64,000 bases of DNA from an uncultured Eubacterium sp. (GTDB taxonomy: Bacteria; Bacillota; Clostridia; Lachnospirales; Lachnospiraceae). The notes beneath the pieces were generated by a model that saw only the letters and a list, made by a program, of their open reading frames with translations, was not told the origin of the DNA and did no database searches. A program made the translations under genes and the position numbers. The DNA lies in NCBI GenBank assembly GCA_934316845.1, contig CAKRDZ010000002.1, positions 1-64,000 of the forward strand, written 5' to 3'. Each line of letters begins with the position of its first letter. Position 1 is the first letter of the stretch. Below are positions 26,083 through 35,125 of the stretch, one piece after another.

Positions 26083-27432
26083 TCAGTTTTTATCCTCATG
26101 CCCTTTGGCACGTAAAACTTGAATTATCTTATCCACATTTTCCCTGCAGATCTCATCCGTCGCAGCTTCTACCATAACACGGATCAGCGGCTCTGTACCA
26201 CTTTCACGCAGAAGCAGTCTTCCCTCGTCTCCGAGTTCTTCTGCCACTTCTTCTTCCGCCGCCTTCACGTCTTCATCTTCTCTTGCCGCCAGTTTATCTT
26301 TGACGCGCATATTGACAAGCAGCTGCGGATATATCTTTAAATCCTTTGTCAGTGCTGACAAAGAACTGTTTTTCGAAAGCATTGCTTCCATGATCATCAA
26401 GGAAGTCAGGATACCGTCTCCGGTCACGGCATGTTCCATAAATATAATATGCCCGGACTGCTCTCCACCGAGAACGTATCCATGTTCCATCATATTGGCG
26501 CATACGTATTTATCCCCTACCGCCGTCTGCTGGTAGGAAATACCGGCACGGTCAAAGGCTTTATACAGTCCCATGTTGGACATCACGGTCGTAACGACCA
26601 TGTTGTCTTTCAACTTGCCTTTTTCCTTCAAATCCATTCCACACAGATACATAATGTGGTCACCGGTCACAACCTCTCCGTTCTCATCTACGGCAAGGCA
26701 CCGGTCCGCATCACCATCGTACGCAAAGCCGACATCTGCGCCCGTCTCTTTTACCAATTTTTGTAAATTTTCAATGTGAGTGGAACCACATTCTTTATTA
26801 ATATTCATACCATCGGGTTTATCTCCCGTCGTATGCACAATCGCACCCAGTCTCCGGAATATCTCTGCTGCAATACCGGAAGCCGAACCATTTGACATAT
26901 CCAGTGCTACGGTCTTTCCGTTGAAACTGTGCTTTGCCAGATTCTCAAGATACATCTTGTAGATCTTTTTTCCCTCCTGGTAATCAAAGCATCGTCCCAG
27001 TTTCTCACCGGTCGCATACGGAATCTCCGGGATCTCTCCATCGATGTATTTTTCCATCTCGATCTCGACTTCTTCTTCCAGTTTATGCCCCGTACCATTG
27101 ATGACCTTAATGCCATTATCGGTATACGGATTGTGGCTCGCTGTGATCATAATACCCAGATCAAATTTCTGCTGACGGATCAGATACGAAATACTCGGTG
27201 TCGTCGTAACATGTATCTCATAGACATCGGCTCCGCTTGCTGTCAAGCCCGCTGCCAGTGCCGTCTCATACATATATCCGGACAATCTTGTATCTTTTCC
27301 TACAAGTACCCGTACTCTATGATCTTCATTCTGATAATAGTGTCCCAAAAAACGTCCAATCTTAAAAGCATGTTCTGCCGTCAGCGTGACATTTGCCTCG
27401 CCACGGAAGCCATCTGTACCAAAATACTTCAT
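26083..27432 (-). CDS. glmM: Phosphoglucosamine mutase
   Basis: Interconverts glucosamine-6-phosphate and glucosamine-1-phosphate for UDP-GlcNAc and peptidoglycan synthesis. The 449-residue protein has MKYFGTDGFRGEAN at the start, the phosphoserine loop ITASHNPYTDNG with Ser99, the metal-binding DGDADR near residue 240 and the C-terminal phosphate-binding RESGTEPLIRVM. The start at 27432 is the family start and has GGGG 7 nt upstream. A promoter lies at 27496-27524. The GH8 gene follows after 25 bp. Confidence 0.98.
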   Translation of the reverse strand: MKYFGTDGFRGEANVTLTAEHAFKIGRFLGHYYQNEDHRVRVLVGKDTRLSGYMYETALAAGLTASGADVYEIHVTTTPSISYLIRQQKFDLGIMITASHNPYTDNGIKVINGTGHKLEEEVEIEMEKYIDGEIPEIPYATGEKLGRCFDYQEGKKIYKMYLENLAKHSFNGKTVALDMSNGSASGIAAEIFRRLGAIVHTTGDKPDGMNINKECGSTHIENLQKLVKETGADVGFAYDGDADRCLAVDENGEVVTGDHIMYLCGMDLKEKGKLKDNMVVTTVMSNMGLYKAFDRAGISYQQTAVGDKYVCANMMEHGYVLGGEQSGHIIFMEHAVTGDGILTSLMIMEAMLSKNSSLSALTKDLKIYPQLLVNMRVKDKLAAREDEDVKAAEEEVAEELGDEGRLLLRESGTEPLIRVMVEAATDEICRENVDKIIQVLRAKGHEDKN

Positions 27433-27495
27433 GACGCTTCCCCTTTCACATCTTTTCCAGGCACAAAAGCCCCTTGGAAACAAGTTATCTAATAT

Positions 27496-27524
27496 ATACT
27501 ATCATAAGAAAACAATTTATTCAA
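27496..27524 (-). promoter_or_regulatory. Sigma-A promoter of glmM
   Basis: TTGAAT (27524-27519), a 17-nt spacer and TAGTAT (27501-27496) on the minus strand, about 65 nt before the glmM start codon. Confidence 0.65.
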
Positions 27525-27577
27525 GTGATTTTTTCATGTTTGTTGCAGCCCTTATCGGCATTTTTTCTCCTTTTGCT

Positions 27578-27710
27578 AATTCGCCGGAAATATTTGCGCT
27601 GCGTGGACGCTTGCGCTCGTTGATCTGCGTAACGGCAGGGACACTGAAACTACCAGTGTCTCCTGCCGACGCGCTCAAAAGCCACTCGCTGCAAATATTT
27701 CCGGTGAATT
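27578..27710. repeat. 133-bp imperfect palindromic element
   Basis: The ends are a 20-bp inverted repeat with one mismatch: 27578-27597 (AATTCGCCGGAAATATTTGC) against 27691-27710. An inner inverted pair, GGCAGG.ACACTG and CAGTGT..CCTGCC, flanks a short loop near the centre. It fills most of the 332-bp gap between mnmA and glmM, which otherwise holds only the glmM promoter and, at the mnmA end, short AT-rich sequence. No open frame of note. A non-autonomous mobile repeat or a structured RNA are both possible. Confidence 0.75.
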
Positions 27711-27764
27711 ACAAGACAAAAAAACAGATAGTCTGCGACAAACATTTCAAAAAAAGCATAACAC

Positions 27765-28838
27765 TTAAAGGATGGTGCCTCCGCCCATCACATATTCGCC
27801 GTCATAAAAGACAAGGGCCTGTCCCGGAGTGGCTGCGCGCTGCGGTTTGTCAAAGACCGCCTCAATCGTATCTTCGTCGATTTTCCGGAGGGTACACATA
27901 TCTCCGCGGTGGTTGTAACGAATTTTTGCCAATGCACGCACTTCGCCGTCGATATCCCCTACCGACATAAAATTCAGATGGTCTGCCCTGATCGTTGTTG
28001 TGAAAATATCCTCATTTTCGCCGATCACCACTTCGTTGGTCTCCGGCCGGATCTCACAGACAAATACCGGATGTCCCATCGCCAGCCCCAGTCCTTTCCG
28101 TTGTCCGATCGTATAATGCGTGATGCCTTTGTGCGTTCCCAGTACATTTCCGTGTACGTCCACAAAATTTCCGGTCGGAATATCGACGCCGGTTTCCTTC
28201 TCGATAAAGGAAGCATAATCGTTGTCCGAGACAAAACAGATCTCCTGGCTGTCCGGTTTGTGTGCGACCGGAAGTCCCACCTCTTCTGCCATCTTTCTCA
28301 CATTTTCTTTTTCATATTCGCCAACCGGCATTAACGTATGCGACAGCTGATCCTGTGTCAGGTTATACAAGGCATACGTCTGATCTTTTGCCGCCGTCAC
28401 GGATTTTTTCAACGCATATCTTCCATTTGGAAGTTGATCGATTCTGGCATAATGCCCTGTCGCGATGTAATCCGCTCCGATCTCCAGACTTCTCTGCAGC
28501 AGCGATTCCCATTTTACATAGCGGTTGCAGGCGATACACGGATTCGGGGTCCTTCCGTGCAAATATTCATCTACAAAATAATCAATTACATTTTTCTGAA
28601 ATTCCTGCCGGAAGTTCATCACATAATATCGTATCCCGAGGCGTTCCGCCACACGTCTTGCATCCTCCACAGCAGACAGCCCGCAGCATCCTCCATTTTC
28701 TTCCAGTGTACAGACGTCATCTTCCTGCCAGATCTGCATCGTAACGCCGATGACCTCGTATCCCTGCTGTTGCAAAAGATATGCCGCCACGGAAGAATCC
28801 ACTCCCCCGGACATTCCAACTACTACTTTTTTTGCCAT
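27765..28838 (-). CDS. mnmA: tRNA-specific 2-thiouridylase MnmA
   Basis: Thiolates U34 of tRNA-Lys, -Glu and -Gln. The 357-residue protein has the ATP-pyrophosphatase loop GMSGGVDSSVAA at residues 8-19, the catalytic Cys101 in TPNPCIACNRYVKW, the second Cys in DSQEICFV near residue 200 and the C-terminal beta-barrel. An additional CC pair at 51-52 is present. The start at 28838 has GGGAGGCAACA. It is followed by the palindromic element and not by another gene of tRNA modification. Confidence 0.97.
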   Translation of the reverse strand: MAKKVVVGMSGGVDSSVAAYLLQQQGYEVIGVTMQIWQEDDVCTLEENGGCCGLSAVEDARRVAERLGIRYYVMNFRQEFQKNVIDYFVDEYLHGRTPNPCIACNRYVKWESLLQRSLEIGADYIATGHYARIDQLPNGRYALKKSVTAAKDQTYALYNLTQDQLSHTLMPVGEYEKENVRKMAEEVGLPVAHKPDSQEICFVSDNDYASFIEKETGVDIPTGNFVDVHGNVLGTHKGITHYTIGQRKGLGLAMGHPVFVCEIRPETNEVVIGENEDIFTTTIRADHLNFMSVGDIDGEVRALAKIRYNHRGDMCTLRKIDEDTIEAVFDKPQRAATPGQALVFYDGEYVMGGGTIL

Positions 28839-28865
28839 TGTTGCCTCCCTGTGTCATTCTAAATC

Positions 28866-28961
28866 AAGCCGGCGCCCACGGCGCTTACCGGGCTTATACT
28901 GCAAAAATCCCCGGTTCCGGCTGGTGGCAGCACATCGCCATCCCATCCTCCGAAACCGGGG
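28866..28961 (-). terminator. Two hairpins between gpmI and mnmA
   Basis: The first, CCCCGGTTTCGG (28961-28950) with CCGGAACCGGGG (28920-28909), has a large loop and is followed by ATTTTTG, so it is probably the gpmI terminator. The second, formed between about 28895 and 28866 (AAGCC..GGGCTT and GCGCC/GGCGC arms), lies just before mnmA. Confidence 0.6.
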
Positions 28962-28976
28962 ACCTTATATTTTCTC

Positions 28977-30506
28977 TTATTTACGAACCAATAAGGATTT
29001 TCCGGTCATCTCTGCCGGCTGCTCCATTCCCATCATTTCGATGAGGGTCGGAACGATGTCTGCCAGACAGCCGCCCTCACGCAATGTATAATTTTTATCA
29101 TAATTATAAATGATAAATGGTACCGGATTCGTTGTATGCGCCGTAAACGGCTCGCCATCTTCATCGATCAGTTTTTCTGCATTTCCGTGGTCTGCACAGA
29201 TAAAGAGCTGTCCATCCACTTCATCAATGGCTTTTACCGCACGTCCTACGCATTCATCTACCGCTTCGATCGCTTTGATCGCTGCCTCAATGATTCCGGT
29301 GTGTCCTACCATATCCGGGTTTGCAAAGTTGATAATGATAACATCGTATTTGTCGGATTTGATCGAATCTACAAGATTATCGCAGACTTCATAGGCACTC
29401 ATTTCCGGCTTCAAGTCAAATGTCGCTACTTTCGGAGAGTTGACAAGGATACGATCCTCACCTTCAAACTGTGTCTCCTCGCCACCATTAAAGAAGAACG
29501 TAACATGTGCGTATTTCTGTGTCTCAGCCAGACGAAGCTGTGTTTTTCCATTTTTTGACAAAAATTCACCAAATGTCATCTTCAATTCTTCCGGCGGGAA
29601 GGCAACGAGTACATTTGGCATCTGCGCATCGTACTGTGCCATACATACGAACGTAAGCGGAAAATATCCGTTTCTGCGTTCAAATCCTGTGAAATCAGGA
29701 TCTACAAATGCTCTGGTAAGCTGTCTTGCACGGTCCGGACGGAAGTTAAAGAAGATCACACTGTCATTTTCTTTGATCATTCCGTTTTTATCTACAACGG
29801 TTGGAAGCATAAACTCATCGGTCACGTCATTTGCATAAGAATCTTTAATCGCCTGTACCGGATCCGATGCCTCTACACCTTCTCCGTATACGAGTGCGGC
29901 ATAGGCTTTTTCCTCGCGGTCCCATGCATTGTCACGATCCATCGCATAAAAACGGCCGGAGATCGTAGCTACGGTTCCAACGCCGATCTCTTTCATCTTT
30001 GCCACCGCTTCTTCCATATATTCTGCTGCCGATGATGGCGGCACGTCACGTCCATCAAGATACGCATGAACGTATACTTTATCAATTCCATTTTTCTTTG
30101 CCAGTTCAAGCAAGCCATACAGATGCTCCATGTGGCTGTGTACACCGCCCGGAGAAAGAAGTCCCATCAAATGAAGGGCGGAATCATTCTTTTTACAATT
30201 TTCAACCGCTTTTTTCAAAGCATCATTTTCAAAAAAACCGCCATCCTGGATGGATTTACTGATTTTAACTAACATCTGGTATACAATACGTCCGGCACCC
30301 ATATTGGTATGTCCTACTTCCGAATTTCCCATCTGTCCTTCCGGAAGTCCGACTGCCATACCGCTTGCCTGTCCGAGTACAAACGGACATTCTGCCATAA
30401 GTTTGTCCATCACCGGTGTCTTGGCCTGTGCGATTGCATTTCCTTCTACTTTGTCACTCATTCCATAACCATCTAAGATCATCAATACCGTTGGTTTCTT
30501 GCTCAT
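28977..30506 (-). CDS. gpmI: 2,3-bisphosphoglycerate-independent phosphoglycerate mutase
   Basis: Glycolytic enzyme interconverting 3- and 2-phosphoglycerate, manganese-dependent. The 509-residue protein has the metal ligand Asp12 in LDGYG, the phosphorylated Ser62 in QMGNSEVGHTNMGAGR, RFYAMDRDN..WDR, and the late metal-binding ADHGNAE. Length is normal. It follows the lytic transglycosylase gene after 57 bp, a gap that holds a short palindrome (30541-30556). The start at 30506 has AGAAGGAGAATTT upstream. Confidence 0.98.
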   Translation of the reverse strand: MSKKPTVLMILDGYGMSDKVEGNAIAQAKTPVMDKLMAECPFVLGQASGMAVGLPEGQMGNSEVGHTNMGAGRIVYQMLVKISKSIQDGGFFENDALKKAVENCKKNDSALHLMGLLSPGGVHSHMEHLYGLLELAKKNGIDKVYVHAYLDGRDVPPSSAAEYMEEAVAKMKEIGVGTVATISGRFYAMDRDNAWDREEKAYAALVYGEGVEASDPVQAIKDSYANDVTDEFMLPTVVDKNGMIKENDSVIFFNFRPDRARQLTRAFVDPDFTGFERRNGYFPLTFVCMAQYDAQMPNVLVAFPPEELKMTFGEFLSKNGKTQLRLAETQKYAHVTFFFNGGEETQFEGEDRILVNSPKVATFDLKPEMSAYEVCDNLVDSIKSDKYDVIIINFANPDMVGHTGIIEAAIKAIEAVDECVGRAVKAIDEVDGQLFICADHGNAEKLIDEDGEPFTAHTTNPVPFIIYNYDKNYTLREGGCLADIVPTLIEMMGMEQPAEMTGKSLLVRK

Positions 30507-30540
30507 TTTTTAAATTCTCCTTCTTTTAAAATCATTGACA

Positions 30541-30556
30541 CCGGGAACTTTCCCGG
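30541..30556 (-). terminator. Short palindrome after the transglycosylase gene
   Basis: CCGGGAA, CT, TTCCCGG is a perfect short palindrome. On the minus strand it is followed by TGTCAATGATTTT, a poor U-tract, so at best a weak terminator between the transglycosylase gene and gpmI. Confidence 0.4.
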
Positions 30557-30563
30557 ACTGCTG

Positions 30564-31445
30564 TCATCCGACACCAAGGCTGCCCAGTTCCAGATATCTC
30601 TGGTAAGCCCCATAGGTCATTGTCACCGCCGAAGCACCACTTCCGACCGCCACCATCGTCTGATTCAACTCTTCATCCGTTGCGGCTGCCGCATCTTGTA
30701 CTACAGATGTAGTCTGTGTTGTCTGTGCCTCTGTCTGCTGGCTCTCTGACACTGCCGTACTCTGGCTCTTTGTCACATCACCGCTCAGTTTATTTGGTGT
30801 CACGGTCACCGTCTTATCCGGTACTTTGACACCCTCTTCCATATATTTTGCAATTTTTTTGACGTAATTCTGCGTCTCCGTAAACGGAGGAACACCGCCA
30901 TACTGCTTCACTCTACCGCTGCCTGCATTGTATGCCGCCGCTGCCAGAGTGGTATCTCCATTAAATTTCTTCAGATGTGCCGCCAGCAGTTTTGCAGATG
31001 CCATAATATTCTGCTCCGCATCATACACATCGTCTACACCAAGTTCTTTCGCTTCATATGGCATGATCTGCATAATTCCTTTGGCTCCTGCCGAAGAGAC
31101 GCATTTTGGATTAAAATCCGACTCCGCCTTGGCTACTGCCACCAGGAAATCATACGATACCCCATATTTTTCCGACGCTCTCTTAAAAATATCATCTAAC
31201 GTCGTCGTTAATGTCCCATCGCTTTTTACTGTTCCTGTCGTGCCCGTGGTCTTTGCCACATTTGCGGCAGACGTTGTCTGCGATGCCGTCTGCGCCGATG
31301 ACGCCGCGTTCTCCTCATTTACCTTCTTCGTCTCTTCTTCCATCATTTTGGAAAACGGAGTTATGGTCGTCCCCGCCGCTGTATTTTGTTTTCTCGCCTG
31401 CTGTGTATAATTTTCAGCAGCGATATCGCTTACGCGCAATGCCAC
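30564..31445 (-). CDS. SLT-type lytic transglycosylase without signal peptide
   Basis: Peptidoglycan lyase of the soluble lytic transglycosylase family, 293 residues. The SLT domain spans about 84-200, with the catalytic Glu108 in VAKAESDFNP, then SSAGAKGIMQIMP, ALNVAAAYNAG-like AAAAYNAGSGRVKQYGG and YVKKI. It is flanked by low-complexity Ala/Thr/Ser/Gln-rich segments (about 45-80 and 215-260). The N-terminus has no signal peptide or lipobox. The start is GTG at 31445, set by a full AGGAGGTGAT Shine-Dalgarno 3-7 nt upstream. A strong promoter lies just upstream, so expression should be high. Export, if any, must use another route. Confidence 0.85.
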   Translation of the reverse strand: MALRVSDIAAENYTQQARKQNTAAGTTITPFSKMMEEETKKVNEENAASSAQTASQTTSAANVAKTTGTTGTVKSDGTLTTTLDDIFKRASEKYGVSYDFLVAVAKAESDFNPKCVSSAGAKGIMQIMPYEAKELGVDDVYDAEQNIMASAKLLAAHLKKFNGDTTLAAAAYNAGSGRVKQYGGVPPFTETQNYVKKIAKYMEEGVKVPDKTVTVTPNKLSGDVTKSQSTAVSESQQTEAQTTQTTSVVQDAAAATDEELNQTMVAVGSGASAVTMTYGAYQRYLELGSLGVG

Positions 31446-31467
31446 GTCATCACCTCCTGACGTTCTC

Positions 31468-31496
31468 AGTATACTAGATATTTTCTATTTTTGCAA
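31468..31496 (-). promoter_or_regulatory. Sigma-A promoter of the transglycosylase gene
   Basis: TTGCAA (31496-31491), a 17-nt spacer and TATACT (31473-31468) on the minus strand, 22 nt before the GTG start. Confidence 0.8.
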
Positions 31497-31514
31497 GTAA
31501 CGATTAAATGCTCG

Positions 31515-32738
31515 TTATTTTTGCTGGTAATCTGCCAAAAATTCTTTCATCTTTGTCATGCATTCATCCAAAACCGCCACTTCCGGCAGGTATACGATAC
31601 GGAAATGATCCGGTGCTTCCCAGTTAAAGCCGCGTCCATGAACCAGAAGAACATGTTTTTCACGAAGAAAATCAAGGGCAAATTTTTCATCATCCAAGAT
31701 ATGGAAACGTTTGGCGTCGATCTTCGGGAAAATATAAAAGGCCGCCTCCGGTGTCACGGCGGACAAACCGTCGATTTCTGCGATCGCATCACAGATCACT
31801 TTGCGCTGCTCGTAAATACGTCCTCCCGGCAGAAGCAGGTCGTCCACTTCCGGGCGATTACGAAGTGCCGGTGCGATGACGTGCTGCGCCGGAACATTGG
31901 CACAAAGACGCATGGAAGAAAGCATATTCACTCCTTCGATGTAGCCCTTTGCTTTGGACAGATCTCCGCTGAGAACCATCCAGCCGCTTCGGAATCCCGC
32001 GATACGATGGGATTTTGAAAGTCCGTTAAACGTCACCACAAAAATATCCGGTGCAAGAGAGGCGATCGACGTATGCGTTTTGCCATCCAGCACAAGGCGG
32101 TCATAAATTTCATCCGCAAAGATCATCAATTCATGCTCTCTCGCTAAATTTACAATTTTTTCCAATATTTCTTTCGGATACAACGCACCGGTCGGATTGT
32201 TCGGATTGATCACGACGATTCCTTTTGTCTTGTCCGTGATCTTCTTTTCCATATCCTCAATATCCGGATACCAGCCCGAACTCTCGTCACAGATGTAATG
32301 AACCGGATTTCCGCCGGCAAGTTTGGCTGCTGCCGTCCACAGCGGATAGTCCGGTGCCGGGATCAAAATCTCATCCCCATTATTTAACAATGCCTGAAGG
32401 GACAGGGAAATCATCTCGCTGACACCATTTCCGATATAAATATGATCCAGGGAAAGTCCCGGAAGTCCTTTCTCCATATGATACTGTAAAATTTCTTCGC
32501 GTGCTTCCAAAAGTCCCTTCGAATCGCTGTACCCCTGGCTCATCGGATCTGCCAGTGCTTCCTCCATGGAATCCAGTACGATCTGCGGTGCACGGAAACC
32601 AAATGGTGCCGGATTTCCGATATTCAGATGAAGTACCGTCTCGCCACGGCGTTCCATCTCCTTCGCTTCGTCCAGTACCGGCCCTCTCACATCATAACAT
32701 ACACCATGTAATTTATCTGATTTTTCAAACGTTCTCAT
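31515..32738 (-). CDS. Class I/II aminotransferase, AlaA-like
   Basis: PLP-dependent aminotransferase of 407 residues, most like the glutamate-pyruvate (alanine) aminotransferase AlaA. Characteristic parts are HLNIGNPAPFGFRAP near residue 37, the NPNNPTGALYP loop, FADEIYDRLV and the PLP-binding Lys in NGLSKSHRIAGFRSGW near residue 247. Cytoplasmic. The start at 32738 has AGGAGGAAGAAGACG and lies inside the end of the CPBP protease gene (14-bp overlap), so the two are translationally coupled. The exact substrate pair is inferred from pattern only. Confidence 0.88.
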   Translation of the reverse strand: MRTFEKSDKLHGVCYDVRGPVLDEAKEMERRGETVLHLNIGNPAPFGFRAPQIVLDSMEEALADPMSQGYSDSKGLLEAREEILQYHMEKGLPGLSLDHIYIGNGVSEMISLSLQALLNNGDEILIPAPDYPLWTAAAKLAGGNPVHYICDESSGWYPDIEDMEKKITDKTKGIVVINPNNPTGALYPKEILEKIVNLAREHELMIFADEIYDRLVLDGKTHTSIASLAPDIFVVTFNGLSKSHRIAGFRSGWMVLSGDLSKAKGYIEGVNMLSSMRLCANVPAQHVIAPALRNRPEVDDLLLPGGRIYEQRKVICDAIAEIDGLSAVTPEAAFYIFPKIDAKRFHILDDEKFALDFLREKHVLLVHGRGFNWEAPDHFRIVYLPEVAVLDECMTKMKEFLADYQQK

Positions 32739-33633
32739 CGTCTTCTTCCTCCTGAATCATCGATGTTTCTTCTCTGTTTTGCAGCTCTTTTTTCGGTGAC
32801 GGGAACAGTCGTGCCACCTTTCTCAATAACGGGATAAATGCTACTACCGAAACTGCCATTGCGATCAGATACAGCAGGCCAAGCATGCCGTCTGACAACA
32901 CATTTCCCAACTGTTCCAGCAAATAACTGCTGCAATTAAAAAACATATGAAATAATATCGCACCCAGTATGCTTTGCGTGCGCTCATATACAAAAGCCAA
33001 AACCACTCCAAGGCAGGAAGCATACACGCCCTGCACCCAGTTCATATGATAGATTCCAAAACACACGCCGGATAAAAGTGCTGCCACAGCAAACGGAAAT
33101 CCCTTCCGCAGTGTCCGGAATACCATGCCGCGAAATACCAATTCTTCTGCAATCGGTCCAAAGATGCCTACGATCGCAATCATCGCCGGTGCCGCCATCG
33201 TCTTCAGACTCATCGTATCCGCAAGTTTCACATAATCCTCATAAACTGCAGGAAACAGATTCTGAAATGCGATCATCAATATATTGCAAACAAACTGGGA
33301 GGCAAATGCCAATAACAGGATCGTCACAATTGCCCGCGGTGCTAAGATCTTACGATATCTGTCTTTCGCTTCTACCGGCTGATGCACTCTTCGCACATAC
33401 CAGTACCAGATACCAACGCCCACGATAATGGTCGCATTAACAAGCATGATTAAGATCATATTGATCTGCGCGGAAGTAATCCAGGCTTCCAGCTTGTCCG
33501 CATCATACTCTACCCCACGAAGCAGCCGGATCGCCACAATGTGAAAGGAAATCATCACCGACAACACGATCTGGAGTACAATTGGTATCAAAAGATATAT
33601 TACGGCAAAACCAAGTGATTTTAGTTTTTTCAT
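32725..33633 (-). CDS. CPBP family intramembrane metalloprotease
   Basis: Membrane protein of 302 residues with about eight hydrophobic helices. The CPBP/Abi (CAAX-protease-like) motifs are complete: EELVFRG..FR near residue 165, H in GIYHMNWVQG near residue 200 and H in LFHMFFNCSS near residue 235. Family members cleave prenylated or other membrane-bound substrates, and some give immunity to bacteriocins, but no such locus is adjacent. The start at 33633 follows AAGGGGAAGTGG. The acidic C-terminal tail (IQEEEDDENV) overlaps the aminotransferase start. Confidence 0.88.
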   Translation of the reverse strand: MKKLKSLGFAVIYLLIPIVLQIVLSVMISFHIVAIRLLRGVEYDADKLEAWITSAQINMILIMLVNATIIVGVGIWYWYVRRVHQPVEAKDRYRKILAPRAIVTILLLAFASQFVCNILMIAFQNLFPAVYEDYVKLADTMSLKTMAAPAMIAIVGIFGPIAEELVFRGMVFRTLRKGFPFAVAALLSGVCFGIYHMNWVQGVYASCLGVVLAFVYERTQSILGAILFHMFFNCSSYLLEQLGNVLSDGMLGLLYLIAMAVSVVAFIPLLRKVARLFPSPKKELQNREETSMIQEEEDDENV

Positions 33634-33715
33634 CCACTTCCCCTTTTCTCGGCACAAAAGGAACCATCTCCGCCGCGCAGAGTATAGCTCCTCTTATGTA
33701 TTCTATCATTTTTGA

Positions 33716-34996
33716 TTATGCTTCAATTTTTTCTTTTCCGCCCATATACGGCTGCAGTGCTTTTGGAATATTAACCGAACCGTCTGCATTCAAGTTGTTT
33801 TCCAGGAAAGCGATCAGCATACGAGGTGGCGCTACTACGGTATTATTTAATGTGTGGGCAAAATATTTTCCATTTTCTCCTACAACACGGATCTTCAGGC
33901 GGCGTGCCTGTGCATCGCCAAGATTCGAGCAGCTTCCCACTTCAAAATATTTCTTCTGACGCGGAGACCATGCTTCTACATCAATGGATTTTACTTTCAA
34001 GTCTGCGAGGTCACCGGAGCAGCACTCAAGCGTACGGACAGGGATGTCCAAAGAACGGAACAGGTCTACTGTGTTCTTCCATAATTTGTCAAACCACATT
34101 TTGCTCTCCTCCGGCTTGCATACCACAATCATTTCCTGTTTTTCAAACTGGTGGATGCGGTATACGCCGCGCTCTTCGATTCCATGTGCTCCTTTTTCTT
34201 TACGGAAACAAGGAGAATAGCTTGTCAATGTCTGAGGCAGTTTTTCCTCAGGCAGGATCTTATCGATAAATTTACCGATCATGGAGTGCTCACTTGTACC
34301 GATCAGATAAAGGTCTTCGCCCTCGATCTTGTACATCATGGCATCCATCTCATCAAAACTCATTACGCCGGTCACTACGTTGCTGCGGATCATAAAAGGC
34401 GGTACACAATACGTAAATCCGCGGTCGATCATAAAATCTCTTGCATAAGAGATCACAGCCGAATGAAGTCTTGCAATGTCGCCCATCAGATAATAGAATC
34501 CGTTTCCGGCTACATCACGCGCTGCATCCAGATCAATTCCATCAAATTTTTCCATAATTTCCGTATGATATGGAATTTCAAAATCCGGCACAACCGGTTC
34601 CCCAAATCGTTCAATCTCTACATTTTCGCTGTCATCTTTTCCGATTGGCACACTTGGATCAATGATATTCGGAATTGTCATCATAATCTCTTTAATCTTT
34701 TCTGCCAGCTCTGTCTCTTTCTTTTCCAGTTCAGCAAGGCGCTCCGCCCCCTGTGCTACTTCTGCTTTCAGAGCTTCGGCTTCTTCTTTTTTGCCCTGTG
34801 CCATCAAACCGCCGATATTTTTCGAGATTTTCTTTCTCTTCGCACGCAGCTCGTCCGCTTCCTGCTGTGTCGCGCGGCTCTCTTTATCCAGTGCGATCAC
34901 TTCATCTACAAGAGGAAGTTTGCGGTCCTGAAATTTATTTTTGATATTCTGTTTTACAACATCCGGATTTTCCCGTAAAAATTTGATATCCAACAT
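33716..34996 (-). CDS. serS: Seryl-tRNA synthetase
   Basis: Class II synthetase charging tRNA-Ser. The 426-residue protein starts MLDIKFLRENPDVVKQNIK, has the long N-terminal coiled coil (about 30-100) that contacts the tRNA, motif 2 FRKEKGAHGIEERGVYRIHQF (core FRKEKGAHG) and motif 3 with NTVVAPPRMLIAFLEN. The start at 34996 is the family start with AGGAGG upstream; a longer frame to 35101 runs through the promoter and is rejected. I see no T-box leader, since the start lies 34 nt from the -10 box. Confidence 0.98.
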   Translation of the reverse strand: MLDIKFLRENPDVVKQNIKNKFQDRKLPLVDEVIALDKESRATQQEADELRAKRKKISKNIGGLMAQGKKEEAEALKAEVAQGAERLAELEKKETELAEKIKEIMMTIPNIIDPSVPIGKDDSENVEIERFGEPVVPDFEIPYHTEIMEKFDGIDLDAARDVAGNGFYYLMGDIARLHSAVISYARDFMIDRGFTYCVPPFMIRSNVVTGVMSFDEMDAMMYKIEGEDLYLIGTSEHSMIGKFIDKILPEEKLPQTLTSYSPCFRKEKGAHGIEERGVYRIHQFEKQEMIVVCKPEESKMWFDKLWKNTVDLFRSLDIPVRTLECCSGDLADLKVKSIDVEAWSPRQKKYFEVGSCSNLGDAQARRLKIRVVGENGKYFAHTLNNTVVAPPRMLIAFLENNLNADGSVNIPKALQPYMGGKEKIEA

Positions 34997-35029
34997 AATG
35001 AGAGTTCCTCCTAAAATATAATCGGGTCT

Positions 35030-35058
35030 ATTATACACCTTTTTGGTAAAGTATGCAA
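35030..35058 (-). promoter_or_regulatory. Sigma-A promoter of serS
   Basis: TTGCAT (35058-35053), a 17-nt spacer and a perfect TATAAT (35035-35030) on the minus strand. Confidence 0.85.
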
Positions 35059-35103
35059 ATACTTTCTCTTGTTTAAAATGTAAAACCACTTCACCCACCA
35101 AAA

Positions 35104-35125
35104 GGCGCAGCTATCTAGCCACGCC
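35104..35125 (-). terminator. Terminator of the SpoIID-like gene
   Basis: GGCG.GCTA and TAGC.CGCC arms pair around a GA loop on the minus strand, followed by TTTT. The stem contains the stop codon of the SpoIID-like gene at 35111-35113. Confidence 0.65.

Noticed and set aside
34997..35110. T-box leader in front of serS
   Set aside because: The -10 box is only 34 nt from the start codon, leaving no room for a T-box; the same holds for the short leader of glnS.
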